From contig NZ_LMDY01000016.1 in assembly GCF_001425905.1 (NCBI RefSeq), forward strand, positions 227,726-291,725: 64,000 nt of DNA. Reading direction: 5' to 3'. The position numbers and the translations under genes are program-made. The notes under the pieces were generated by a model. That model ran no database searches. It was not told the DNA's origin and saw only the letters and a program-made list of their open reading frames with translations. Of the stretch, positions 32,756 through 41,419 are shown in pieces; the stretch's first letter is position 1, and each line of letters begins with the position of its first letter. The stretch is from Methylibium sp. Root1272. GTDB lineage: Bacteria; Pseudomonadota; Gammaproteobacteria; Burkholderiales; Burkholderiaceae_C.

Positions 32756-35700
32756 TTGTCGATTCACGTCGCGCTGAACCACGTCACGCACTACCGCTAT
32801 GACCGGCGCGTTGCGCTCGGCCCCCAGGTGGTCCGCCTGCGCCCGGCGCCACATTGCCGCACACCGATCCTCAGCTACTCGCTGCGCGTCGAGCCTGTCG
32901 ATCATTTCGTCAACTGGCAACAGGACCCGTTCGCGAACTACCTGGCGCGTCTGGTGTTCCCCGAAAAGACCACCGAGTTCAAGATCACCGTCGATCTCGT
33001 CGCCGAGATGTCGGTCTACAACCCCTTCGACTTCTTCCTCGAACCCAGCGCCGAGAATTTCCCCTTCAGCTACGAAGAGGGCCTCAAGCGCGAACTCGCG
33101 CCCTACCTCGTGACCGGCGAGCCGACGCCGCGCTTCAAGGCCTTCGTCGACAGCGTGCCGCGCAAGACGCAGCGCACCATCGACTTCCTGGTCGGCCTGA
33201 ACCAGCGCCTGCAGAGCGACATCAGCTACCTGATCCGCATGGAGCCCGGCGTGCAGACGCCCGAGCAGACGCTGGAGAACCGTTCGGGCTCCTGCCGCGA
33301 CACCGGCTGGCTGATGGTGCAGGCGCTGCGCCACATGGGCCTGGCGGCGCGCTTCGTGTCGGGCTACCTGATCCAGCTCAAGCCCGACGTGAAGGCGCTC
33401 GACGGCCCGAGCGGCGCCGAGACCGATTTCACCGATCTGCACGCCTGGTGCGAGGTCTACCTGCCGGGGGCCGGCTGGATCGGCCTCGATCCCACCTCGG
33501 GCCTGATGGCCGGCGAGGGCCACATCCCGGTGGCCTGCACGCCCGAGCCGTCGAGCGCGGCGCCGGTCGAGGGTGGCGTCGACGAGAGCGAGGTCGTGTT
33601 CACCCACTCGATGAGCGTCTCCCGCATCCACGAATCGCCGCGCGTGACCAAGCCGTATACCGAAGAGCAGTGGGGCGAGGTGCTGTCGCTCGGCGAGCAG
33701 GTCGACCTGCAGCTGAAGGCGCAGGACGTGCGACTCACACAGGGCGGCGAGCCGACCTTCGTATCGGTCTACGACCGCGAAGGCGCCGAGTGGAACACCG
33801 CCGCACTCGGTCCGACGAAGCGCGGCTTCGCCAACGAACTGGTGCAACGCCTGCGCGCGCGCTACGGTGTGGGCGGCTTCCTGCACTTCGGCCAGGGCAA
33901 GTGGTACCCGGGCGAGCAGCTGCCGCGCTGGGCGCTGAGCATCTTCTGGCGCGCCGACGGCGAACCGTGCTGGATCGACCCCACCCTGTTCGCCGACGAG
34001 CGCCAGCCCACCGGCTACAGCGAGGTCGAGTCCAAGGCCTTCATCGAGCTGCTGGCGCGCAAGCTCGGCCTGGCCACCGACTACATCCAGGCCGGCTACG
34101 AGGACACCTGGTACTACCTGTGGCGCGAGCGCCGCCTGCCGGTCAACGTCGATCCCTTCGATGCGCGGCTCGACGACGAACTGGAGCGCGCCCGCCTGCG
34201 CAAGGTGTTCGACCAGGGGTTGACCAAGGTCGTCGGCTACATGCTGCCGATCAAGCGCGAGCCGGGCGCGCCGGGCCTGGTCGGGCCGAGCTGGACCACT
34301 GGCCCGTGGTTCTTCCGTGACGAGCGCATGTACCTGATGCCCGGCGATTCGCCGATGGGCTACCGGCTGCCGCTCGATTCGCTGCCCTGGGTCACCAAGG
34401 GCGACTTTCCTTACCTGATCGATGCCGATCCATTCGCGCCGGCCGGGCGACTGCGCTCGGTCGCCGCGCTGCGGGCGCAGTACGGCGAGCACGCCTTCCG
34501 CGGGGCCGATGCCGATGCGGCCGGTCTGGCCAGCGGCGACGCCAGCGCTTCGGCGCTGGCCGGGGCCGCGGCAATTGGTGCCGGCGGCCTGGGCGGCGCG
34601 CCGGGTGTGGCGCAGCCTGCTGGCGCGGGCCTGGGTGCTGGCGCTGGCGCCGGTGCGAGCGGTTCGCCGCGCGCTGCCGCGGCCCGCCACGGTCTGACGC
34701 ATGCGCCGGCCCGCTTCGAATCGGCGGCCTGGATCACGCGGACCGCGATGTGCGTCGAGGTGCGAGGCGGCATCCTGTACGTCTTCATGCCGCCGCTGGA
34801 ACTGCTGGACGACTACCTCGACCTGCTGTCCGCGGTGGAGGCCACGGCCGCGGCGCTGGGCATCAAGCTCGTGCTCGAGGGCTATCCGCCGCCGCGCGAC
34901 GTGCGGCTGAAGATGCTGCAGGTGACGCCCGATCCCGGCGTGATCGAGGTCAACATCCATCCGGCCTCGAGCTGGGAGCAACTGGTCGACCACACCGAGT
35001 TCCTCTACGAGGCGGCGCACGAGACGCGCCTGTCGACCGAGAAGTTCATGCTCGACGGCCGCCACACCGGCACCGGCGGCGGCAACCACTTCGTGCTCGG
35101 TGGTGCGACACCGGGCGACAGCCCCTTCCTGCGCCGGCCCGACCTGCTGGCGAGCCTGCTGGCCTACTGGCACAACCACCCCAGCCTGTCCTACCTGTTC
35201 TCGGGCATGTTCATCGGCCCGACCAGCCAGGCGCCACGCATCGACGAGGCGCGCAACGACCAGGTGTTCGAACTCGAGATCGCGCTGAAGGAGATCGAGA
35301 ACCAGACCTCGCGCTTCGGCCAGGTGCCGCCGTGGATGGTCGACCGGAGCTTGCGCAACATCCTGATCGACGTCACCGGCAACACCCACCGCGCCGAGTT
35401 CTGCATCGACAAGATGTACTCGCCGGACGGCCCCACCGGCCGCCTGGGCCTGCTGGAACTGCGCGCCTTCGAGATGCCGCCGCACGCGCGCATGAGCCTC
35501 GTGCAGCAGCTGCTGCTGCGCGCGATGATCGCGCGCTTCTGGCGCACGCCCTACACCGGCGGCAGCACCACGCGGCTCACGCGCTGGGGCACCGAGCTGC
35601 ACGACCGCTTCCTGCTGCCGACCTTCGTGCAGATGGACTTCGCCGACGTGCTGGCCGAACTGCGCCAGGACGGCTTCGCCTTCGATCCGGCCTGGTTCGC

Positions 35701-36259
35701 GCCGCACTTCGAGTTCCGCTTCCCGATCATCGGCGAGGTCACGGTGGCCGGCATCGAGCTGACGGTGCGGACCGCGCTCGAGCCCTGGCACGTGATGGGC
35801 GAGGAGGGTGCGCCCGGCGGCACCGTGCGCTATGTCGATTCGTCGCTGGAGCGCGTGGAGGTCAAGGCGACCGGTCTGAACGGCAACCGCCACGTGGTCA
35901 CCGTCAACGGCTGGGCGCTGCCGCTGCAGCCCACCGGCCGGGTCGGGGAGTTCGTGGCGGGCGTGCGCTACAAGGCCTGGGCGCCGCCGTCGGCACTGCA
36001 CCCGACGATCCCCGGCCATGCGCCGCTCACCTTCGACATCGTCGACAGCTGGATGAGCCGTTCGATCGGGGGCTGCCGCTATCATGTGGCGCATCCTGGT
36101 GGTCGCAACCATGACAGCTTCCCGGTCAACGCCTACGAGGCCGAAAGCCGACGGCTGGCGCGCTTCTTCAAGCTCGATCACACGCCGGGCAAGATGAAGG
36201 TCCAGCCGGCCCAACCGAGTCGCGAGTTTCCCTTCACCCTCGATCTGCGCCACCTCTGA
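32756..36259 (+). CDS. transglutaminase-like/DUF2126 protein
   Basis: A 1167-residue protein. The N-terminal bacterial transglutaminase beta-sandwich and papain-like core (about residues 1-280) show the triad Cys180 (SGSCRDT), His229 (LHAWCE) and Asp245 (GLDPTSG). The rest (about 300-1165) is DUF2126, thought to be related to ATP-grasp or amidoligase folds, interrupted near 585-650 by an alanine/glycine-rich linker. The start is TTG, fixed by the GAAGGAGAG site 7 bp upstream and the typical MSIHVALNHVTHYRYDRRV. There is no signal peptide. The family accompanies ATP-grasp and alpha-E genes and is predicted to make or cut amide bonds; the substrate is unknown. Confidence 0.9.
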   Translation: MSIHVALNHVTHYRYDRRVALGPQVVRLRPAPHCRTPILSYSLRVEPVDHFVNWQQDPFANYLARLVFPEKTTEFKITVDLVAEMSVYNPFDFFLEPSAENFPFSYEEGLKRELAPYLVTGEPTPRFKAFVDSVPRKTQRTIDFLVGLNQRLQSDISYLIRMEPGVQTPEQTLENRSGSCRDTGWLMVQALRHMGLAARFVSGYLIQLKPDVKALDGPSGAETDFTDLHAWCEVYLPGAGWIGLDPTSGLMAGEGHIPVACTPEPSSAAPVEGGVDESEVVFTHSMSVSRIHESPRVTKPYTEEQWGEVLSLGEQVDLQLKAQDVRLTQGGEPTFVSVYDREGAEWNTAALGPTKRGFANELVQRLRARYGVGGFLHFGQGKWYPGEQLPRWALSIFWRADGEPCWIDPTLFADERQPTGYSEVESKAFIELLARKLGLATDYIQAGYEDTWYYLWRERRLPVNVDPFDARLDDELERARLRKVFDQGLTKVVGYMLPIKREPGAPGLVGPSWTTGPWFFRDERMYLMPGDSPMGYRLPLDSLPWVTKGDFPYLIDADPFAPAGRLRSVAALRAQYGEHAFRGADADAAGLASGDASASALAGAAAIGAGGLGGAPGVAQPAGAGLGAGAGAGASGSPRAAAARHGLTHAPARFESAAWITRTAMCVEVRGGILYVFMPPLELLDDYLDLLSAVEATAAALGIKLVLEGYPPPRDVRLKMLQVTPDPGVIEVNIHPASSWEQLVDHTEFLYEAAHETRLSTEKFMLDGRHTGTGGGNHFVLGGATPGDSPFLRRPDLLASLLAYWHNHPSLSYLFSGMFIGPTSQAPRIDEARNDQVFELEIALKEIENQTSRFGQVPPWMVDRSLRNILIDVTGNTHRAEFCIDKMYSPDGPTGRLGLLELRAFEMPPHARMSLVQQLLLRAMIARFWRTPYTGGSTTRLTRWGTELHDRFLLPTFVQMDFADVLAELRQDGFAFDPAWFAPHFEFRFPIIGEVTVAGIELTVRTALEPWHVMGEEGAPGGTVRYVDSSLERVEVKATGLNGNRHVVTVNGWALPLQPTGRVGEFVAGVRYKAWAPPSALHPTIPGHAPLTFDIVDSWMSRSIGGCRYHVAHPGGRNHDSFPVNAYEAESRRLARFFKLDHTPGKMKVQPAQPSREFPFTLDLRHL

Positions 36260-36276
36260 GTCTCGATCCCGCCGCC

Positions 36277-38949
36277 GTGCAGCAGTCTTCGCTCGAATTC
36301 GACGCTTCCGGCGGCTGGCATTCCGATGCGGTGCTGCACGGCGTGCTTCACGCCGCGCGGCGGGCCGATCCGGGCCACTACGACGAACTGTTGCAGGACA
36401 CCGGTCAGGCGCTGCGCGAGCGCTGGCAACACTTCTTCGAGCTGCTGGGCGCCGACGGGCTGAGCGGCCTGGACCGGCGCGCCGGCCAGATCGCGCAACA
36501 GATCCACCGCAACGGCGTGACCTACAACGTCCACCAGCCGGCCGGCGTCGGCGGCGAGAGCGTCAAGCGGCCGTGGTCGCTGGGCGTGCTGCCGCTGCTG
36601 ATCGAGCCGGCCGACTGGCAGGTGATCGAGGCCGGCATCGCCCAGCGCGCGCGCCTGCTCGAGGCGATGCTGGCCGACTGCTACGGGCCGCAGCACCTGC
36701 TGCAAGAGGGACTGCTGCCCCCGGCCCTCGTGCTGGGCCATCCGAGCTACCTGCGGCCGCTGCACGGCATTGCGCCGGCCGGCGGGGTGCGGCTGCATGT
36801 GCTGGCCTTCGACATCGCGCGCGGGCCCGGTGGCGAGTGGTCGGTGGTGTCGCAGCGCAGCCAGGCGCCGTCCGGTCTGGGCTATGTGCTGGAGAACCGG
36901 CTGATCGTGTCGCGCCAGTTCCCCGAGGCCTTCCGCGAGCTGCGCGTCGAGCACATCGCCTCGAGCTACCGCAGCCTGCTCGACTCGCTGCTCGGGCCGG
37001 CCTCGGTGATCGCCGCGGCCGACGGCAGCGCGACGCCACGCCTCGCGCTGCTGACCCCGGGACCCTACAACGAGACCTATTTCGAGCAGGCCTACCTGGC
37101 GCGCTACCTCGGCTTGCCGCTGGTCGAGGGCGGCGACCTGACGGTGCGCGACGACCGCCTCTACCTGAAGACCGTGCAGGGCCTGGAGCCGGTGCACGGC
37201 CTGCTGCGGCGGCTGGACGACATCTGGTGCGATCCGCTCGAACTGCGCGCCGACTCCGCCCTCGGCGTGCCGGGTCTTCTGCAGGTGCTGCGCGCCGGCC
37301 GGCTGGTGATGGCCAATGCGCTGGGCACGGGTTTCGTCGAGTCGCCGGGCATGCTGGGCTTCATGCCGGCGATCTCGCGGCGCTTGCTCGGCGAGCCGCT
37401 GGCGTTGCCGGCACTGGCCAGCTGGTGGTGCGGCGAGGGCGCGGCCTGGCGGGCCACCCGCGGCGAACTGGCGGCCCGCGTGATCCGGCCCACCTACCAG
37501 GGTGTGCGGGGCCGCAGCTTCGAGCCGCAGATCGGCGGCACGCTGCCGCCGGCCGCGCACGAGCAATGGCGCGCGCGCATCGAGGCCGAGCCCGACGCCT
37601 ACACGCTGCAGCGCTACCTGCCGTTCTCGCAGACGCCGTGGTGGGAGTCGGGCAGCTTCCTGCCGCGAACGGCGATGCTGCGCGTCTATGCCATCGCCGA
37701 CGGCCGCGGTGGCTACCGCGTGCTGCCCGGGGGCATGACGCGCATCGCGGCGCGCGATCCGCACATCGTGTCGATGCAGCACGGCGGCGCCAGCCTCGAC
37801 ACCTGGGTGCTGCGCGAGGGCGCGGTCGACACCTACTCCATGTTGCCGCAGCGCCTGCGGCCGGAGGAGATCGCGGTGCACCAGCGGCCGGTGTCGAGCC
37901 GCACCGCCGAGAACCTGTTCTGGATGGGGCGCTACACCGAACGCACCGAGCAGCTGGTGCGGCTGGCGCTGGCCACCGCGGCACTGGTCGAGGACGACGA
38001 CGACACGCCGTCGGCGGTGCTCGACGCGATCTCCGAGCTGACGCAGCGCAGTGGCCTGGCACCGACCGGCGTGCCGTCGCTGACGCAGTCGCCGCGGGTG
38101 TTCGAGCGCTCGGTGGTCGCCGCGCTGGCCGACCCCGAAGACCACCACAGCATCGCCTACAACCTGGCCGCGCTCGACCGCGTGGCCGGATCCTTGCGCG
38201 AGCGCCTGTCGATCGAGCACGGGCGCCTGGTCCGCTCGATGGTCGAAGACTTCCACGCCCGGGTCACGAGGGCAATGACGCCGGTACCCGCCGGCAACGA
38301 CGACGAGGATGGCGAGAGCGAGCAGGCGATTCCGGCCGTGCCCGGGCTCGCCACCGACACGATGCGTGGCGCGCTCGAGCACCTGGCGAGCCAGCTCGCG
38401 GCGGTGACAGGCGCACAGAGCGACCGCATGACGCGCGACGATGGCTGGCGCCTGCTGACCGTCGGGCGCCAGGCCGAGCGCCTGATCGCGATGAGCGGCA
38501 CGCTGCGCTGCTTCTTCGAGGCTGGCGCGGTGCACAGCGCCCACGGCTTCGACCTGCTGCTCGACCTGTTCGACAGCAGCCTGACCTACCGCGCGCGCTA
38601 TCCCGGCCGCCAGGAGGCGCTGGCGCTGCTCGACCTGCTGGTCATCGACCCGGCCAACCCGCGCGCGCTGGGCTGCGTGCTGCGCCGCCTTCGCACCGAG
38701 CTGGCCAAGCTGCCCGGCAGCGCGGGTTCGGTGGAGGAGATGCTGGGTCTGCTGCCGCCGTTCGGCGTCGGCACGACGCTGGTCGAGCTGTGCCGCAAGG
38801 CCGAGCCCGGCCAGGAGTCGGGGGTCGACGACGAGCTGGTGGTCGCGCTCGCCGACCGCCTGGCCGAAGCCGGAGCGCGGCTCTCCGACGACGTGGGGCG
38901 GCGCTATTTCGCGCTCGCCGGCCTGCATGAACAGCATCTTTCGGTCTGA
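36277..38949 (+). CDS. circularly permuted ATP-grasp and alpha-E domain fusion protein
   Basis: An 890-residue fusion. Residues about 75-490 form a circularly permuted type 2 ATP-grasp ligase (NGVTYNVHQ, PLLIEPADW, LTPGPYNETYFEQAYLARYLGLPLVEG). Residues about 537-885 form an alpha-helical alpha-E domain starting SSRTAENLFWMGRYTERTEQ. Both parts are also encoded separately downstream (39960-42376). ATP-grasp enzymes join a carboxylate to an amine through an acyl phosphate, so a peptide-like product is likely but not known. The GTG start lies 17 bp after the transglutaminase gene. The 3' end overlaps the next gene by 23 bp. Confidence 0.88.
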   Translation: MQQSSLEFDASGGWHSDAVLHGVLHAARRADPGHYDELLQDTGQALRERWQHFFELLGADGLSGLDRRAGQIAQQIHRNGVTYNVHQPAGVGGESVKRPWSLGVLPLLIEPADWQVIEAGIAQRARLLEAMLADCYGPQHLLQEGLLPPALVLGHPSYLRPLHGIAPAGGVRLHVLAFDIARGPGGEWSVVSQRSQAPSGLGYVLENRLIVSRQFPEAFRELRVEHIASSYRSLLDSLLGPASVIAAADGSATPRLALLTPGPYNETYFEQAYLARYLGLPLVEGGDLTVRDDRLYLKTVQGLEPVHGLLRRLDDIWCDPLELRADSALGVPGLLQVLRAGRLVMANALGTGFVESPGMLGFMPAISRRLLGEPLALPALASWWCGEGAAWRATRGELAARVIRPTYQGVRGRSFEPQIGGTLPPAAHEQWRARIEAEPDAYTLQRYLPFSQTPWWESGSFLPRTAMLRVYAIADGRGGYRVLPGGMTRIAARDPHIVSMQHGGASLDTWVLREGAVDTYSMLPQRLRPEEIAVHQRPVSSRTAENLFWMGRYTERTEQLVRLALATAALVEDDDDTPSAVLDAISELTQRSGLAPTGVPSLTQSPRVFERSVVAALADPEDHHSIAYNLAALDRVAGSLRERLSIEHGRLVRSMVEDFHARVTRAMTPVPAGNDDEDGESEQAIPAVPGLATDTMRGALEHLASQLAAVTGAQSDRMTRDDGWRLLTVGRQAERLIAMSGTLRCFFEAGAVHSAHGFDLLLDLFDSSLTYRARYPGRQEALALLDLLVIDPANPRALGCVLRRLRTELAKLPGSAGSVEEMLGLLPPFGVGTTLVELCRKAEPGQESGVDDELVVALADRLAEAGARLSDDVGRRYFALAGLHEQHLSV

Positions 38950-39886
38950 GCCTCAGGCGCCGTCGCCGCGTCCGGCCGACGCCCTTCGCGGGCCGGTCGA
39001 GCTGGAGGTCGTGCACGTCACCGAATACCGCTATTCCAGCCCGGTCGAGCTGGCGCAGCACATCGCCGTGCTGCGGCCGCGCGACGAGGCCGCACAACAG
39101 CTTCTGGGCTTCGAGATGGAGATCGAGCCGGCGCCGGCGCAGCAGCACGACGACTGCGACGTCTACGGCAACAGCCGCCGCGTGTTCACGCTGACGGCTT
39201 CGCACCAGCACCTGCGGGTCTGCGCCACCAGCCGCGTGCGCGCCCACGCGCCCGAGCGCCCGCCGGCCGCGGCGCTGCCCTGGGAGGCCTGCCGCGCCCA
39301 CTGGCGCTACGAGTCGGGCCGCCCGCTGGACGCGGCGGTCGAGTTCACCTTTCCGTCCACGCTGGTGCCGCACCACGCCGTGCTGCGTGACTGGGCCCTG
39401 CCGTCCTTCCCGCCGGGCCGCGGCATCGACGAGGCGGCCACCGAGCTGATGCACCGGCTGCACGCCGATTTCACCTACGCGCCGCACAGCACCGAGGTCG
39501 GCACGCCGGTGCTGCAGGCCTTCGAGCAGCGGCGCGGCGTGTGCCAGGACTTCGCCCACGTGATGATCGGCAGCCTGCGGGCGCTCGGCCTGTCGGCCCG
39601 CTACGTCAGCGGCTACCTGCTGACCGAGCCGCCGCCCGGCCAGCCGGCGTTGCAGGGAGCCGATGCCTCGCATGCCTGGGTGGCGGTGGCGGTGCCGCGC
39701 GAGGACGGCTCGGCGGACTGGCTGGAGCTCGACCCGACCAACGATTGCGAGGCCGGCCTGACCCATGTGCGCCTCGCACTGGGGCGCGACTATGCCGACG
39801 TGACGCCGCTGTGCGGCGTGATCCGTGGTGGCGGCCGCCACCAGCTCGATGTGCGCGTCGGGACGCGCGTGGTGCCCGCAGCATGA
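38927..39886 (+). CDS. transglutaminase family protein
   Basis: A 319-residue protein with an N-terminal beta-sandwich domain (VVHVTEYRYSSPVELAQH) and a transglutaminase/protease core. The triad is Cys206 (RGVCQDFAH), His249 (ASHAWVAV) and Asp269 (ELDPTND). It is cytoplasmic because it has no signal peptide. Bacterial members with this N-domain act as predicted amidases or proteases next to ATP-grasp/alpha-E genes, where they could release or transfer the ligated product. It starts inside the end of the fusion gene and is surely cotranslated with it. Confidence 0.9.
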   Translation: MNSIFRSEPQAPSPRPADALRGPVELEVVHVTEYRYSSPVELAQHIAVLRPRDEAAQQLLGFEMEIEPAPAQQHDDCDVYGNSRRVFTLTASHQHLRVCATSRVRAHAPERPPAAALPWEACRAHWRYESGRPLDAAVEFTFPSTLVPHHAVLRDWALPSFPPGRGIDEAATELMHRLHADFTYAPHSTEVGTPVLQAFEQRRGVCQDFAHVMIGSLRALGLSARYVSGYLLTEPPPGQPALQGADASHAWVAVAVPREDGSADWLELDPTNDCEAGLTHVRLALGRDYADVTPLCGVIRGGGRHQLDVRVGTRVVPAA

Positions 39887-39913
39887 GCCCGCTTCGACCG
39901 GCAAAAGCGGGCT
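39886..39913 (+). other. hairpin between the two ATP-grasp blocks
   Basis: Arms AGCCCGCTT and AAGCGGGCT pair perfectly over nine bases around a 10-base loop. No T-run follows, so it is not a classic terminator. It lies between the second transglutaminase stop and the sigma-54-like element that begins 4 bp later, and may insulate the second block from read-through. Confidence 0.5.
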
Positions 39914-39916
39914 GCT

Positions 39917-39932
39917 TGGCACAATCTCTGCT
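39917..39932 (+). promoter_or_regulatory. candidate sigma-54 promoter of the second ATP-grasp/alpha-E block
   Basis: TGGCAC-N5-CTGCT differs from the sigma-54 consensus TGGCAC-N5-TTGC(A/T) at one position only. GG (39918-39919) and GC (39930-39931) are exactly 10 bases apart. It lies 28 bp upstream of the ATG at 39960, predicting a leader of about 16 bases that holds the GGGAGAC ribosome-binding site. Confidence 0.65.
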
Positions 39933-39959
39933 AGCTCCAGTCTCAGCGTGGGAGACACG

Positions 39960-41396
39960 ATGAAGAAGTTCTACGACGAGATGCATGCCAACGGCGACAA
40001 AGTGCGCGAGCACTACGCCGGCTACGAACGCTGGCTCGCCCAGCAACCGCACGAGTCCATGAAGGGCCACCGCGACGAGGCGGAGATGATCTTCCGCCGC
40101 GTCGGCATCACCTTCGCGGTCTACGGCGCGAAGGACGAGGACGGCTCCGGCACCGAGCGGCTGATCCCCTTCGACCTGATCCCGCGCATCATCCCTGCGC
40201 AGGAATGGCGCGAGATGGAGAAGGGCCTGAAGCAGCGCGTCAACGCGCTCAATCGCTTCATCCACGACGTCTACCACGACCAGGAGATCATCAAGGCCGG
40301 CATCGTGCCGGGCGAGCAGGTCTTCAAGAACGCACAGTTCCGCCCCGAGATGATGGGTGTGGACGTGCCGGGCAACGTGTACTCGCAGATCGCCGGCATC
40401 GACATCGTGCGTGCCGCCAACCCGGACGGCTCGGGCAACTACTACGTGCTCGAGGACAACCTGCGCGTGCCCAGCGGCGTGAGCTACATGCTCGAGAACC
40501 GCAAGATGATGATGCGGCTGTTCCCCGAGCTGTTCAGCAGCCACCGCGTCGCGCCGGTCGCTCACTATCCCGACCTGCTGCTCGACACCCTGCGCGCCGT
40601 GGCGCCGCCCGGCGTGGCCGAGCCGACCGTGGTGGTCATGACGCCGGGCATGTACAACTCGGCCTACTTCGAGCACGCCTTCCTGGCGCAGCAGATGGGC
40701 GTGGAGCTGGTCGAAGGACAGGACCTGTTCGTCAAGGACAACTACCTGTACATGCGCACCACGCAGGGCCCGCGCCGCGTCGACGTGATCTACCGGCGCA
40801 TCGACGACGACTTCCTCGACCCCAAGGCCTTCCGCGCCGACTCGACCATCGGCTGCGCCGGCCTGCTGTCGGTCTACCGCGCCGGCAACGTGAATCTGTG
40901 CAACGCCATCGGCACCGGCGTGGCTGACGACAAGTCGATCTACCCCTACGTGCCGAAGATGATCGAGTTCTACCTCGGCGAGAAGCCGATCCTGAACAAC
41001 GTGCCGACCTACCAGTGCCGCGAGAGCGAGGACCTGCAGTACGTGCTGGCTCACCTGGGCGAACTGGTCGTGAAGGAAGTGCACGGCGCCGGCGGCTACG
41101 GCATGCTGGTCGGCCCGGCCGCCAGCAAGGCGGAGATCGAGGAGTTCCGCGTGCAACTGGTCGCGAACCCCAACAACTACATCGCGCAGCCCACGCTCGC
41201 GCTGTCGACCTGCCCCACCTTCGTGGAGAGCGGCATCGCGCCGCGCCACATCGACCTGCGGCCCTTCGTACTTTCGGGCAAGACGGTGCAGATGGTCCCG
41301 GGCGGGCTGACGCGGGTGGCGTTGAAGGAAGGCTCCCTGGTCGTCAACTCGTCGCAGGGCGGCGGGACCAAGGACACCTGGATGCTCGAAGCGTGA
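39960..41396 (+). CDS. circularly permuted type 2 ATP-grasp protein
   Basis: A 478-residue stand-alone ATP-grasp protein of the COG2308 type. Seen are the FHDVYHDQEIIKAG-like segment (RFIHDVYHDQEII), NYYVLEDNLRVPSGVSYMLENR, TPGMYNSAYFEHAFLAQQMGVELVEGQDL and the nucleotide-binding end KEVHGAGGYGMLVGP. It is predicted to form amide bonds using ATP. It lacks the alpha-E extension of the 36277-38949 paralogue and is instead followed 23 bp later by a separate alpha-E gene. The ATG at 39960 has a GGGAGAC site upstream. Confidence 0.92.
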   Translation: MKKFYDEMHANGDKVREHYAGYERWLAQQPHESMKGHRDEAEMIFRRVGITFAVYGAKDEDGSGTERLIPFDLIPRIIPAQEWREMEKGLKQRVNALNRFIHDVYHDQEIIKAGIVPGEQVFKNAQFRPEMMGVDVPGNVYSQIAGIDIVRAANPDGSGNYYVLEDNLRVPSGVSYMLENRKMMMRLFPELFSSHRVAPVAHYPDLLLDTLRAVAPPGVAEPTVVVMTPGMYNSAYFEHAFLAQQMGVELVEGQDLFVKDNYLYMRTTQGPRRVDVIYRRIDDDFLDPKAFRADSTIGCAGLLSVYRAGNVNLCNAIGTGVADDKSIYPYVPKMIEFYLGEKPILNNVPTYQCRESEDLQYVLAHLGELVVKEVHGAGGYGMLVGPAASKAEIEEFRVQLVANPNNYIAQPTLALSTCPTFVESGIAPRHIDLRPFVLSGKTVQMVPGGLTRVALKEGSLVVNSSQGGGTKDTWMLEA

Positions 41397-41419
41397 GCCG
41401 GGCCTGAGGAGACACGACC

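Noticed and set aside
29909..36253. A very long open frame on the minus strand opposite comEC and the transglutaminase gene
   Set aside because: It covers several well-supported plus-strand genes, has low-complexity His/Gln/Arg-rich translation and no recognisable domain; it is a by-product of high-GC codon use.
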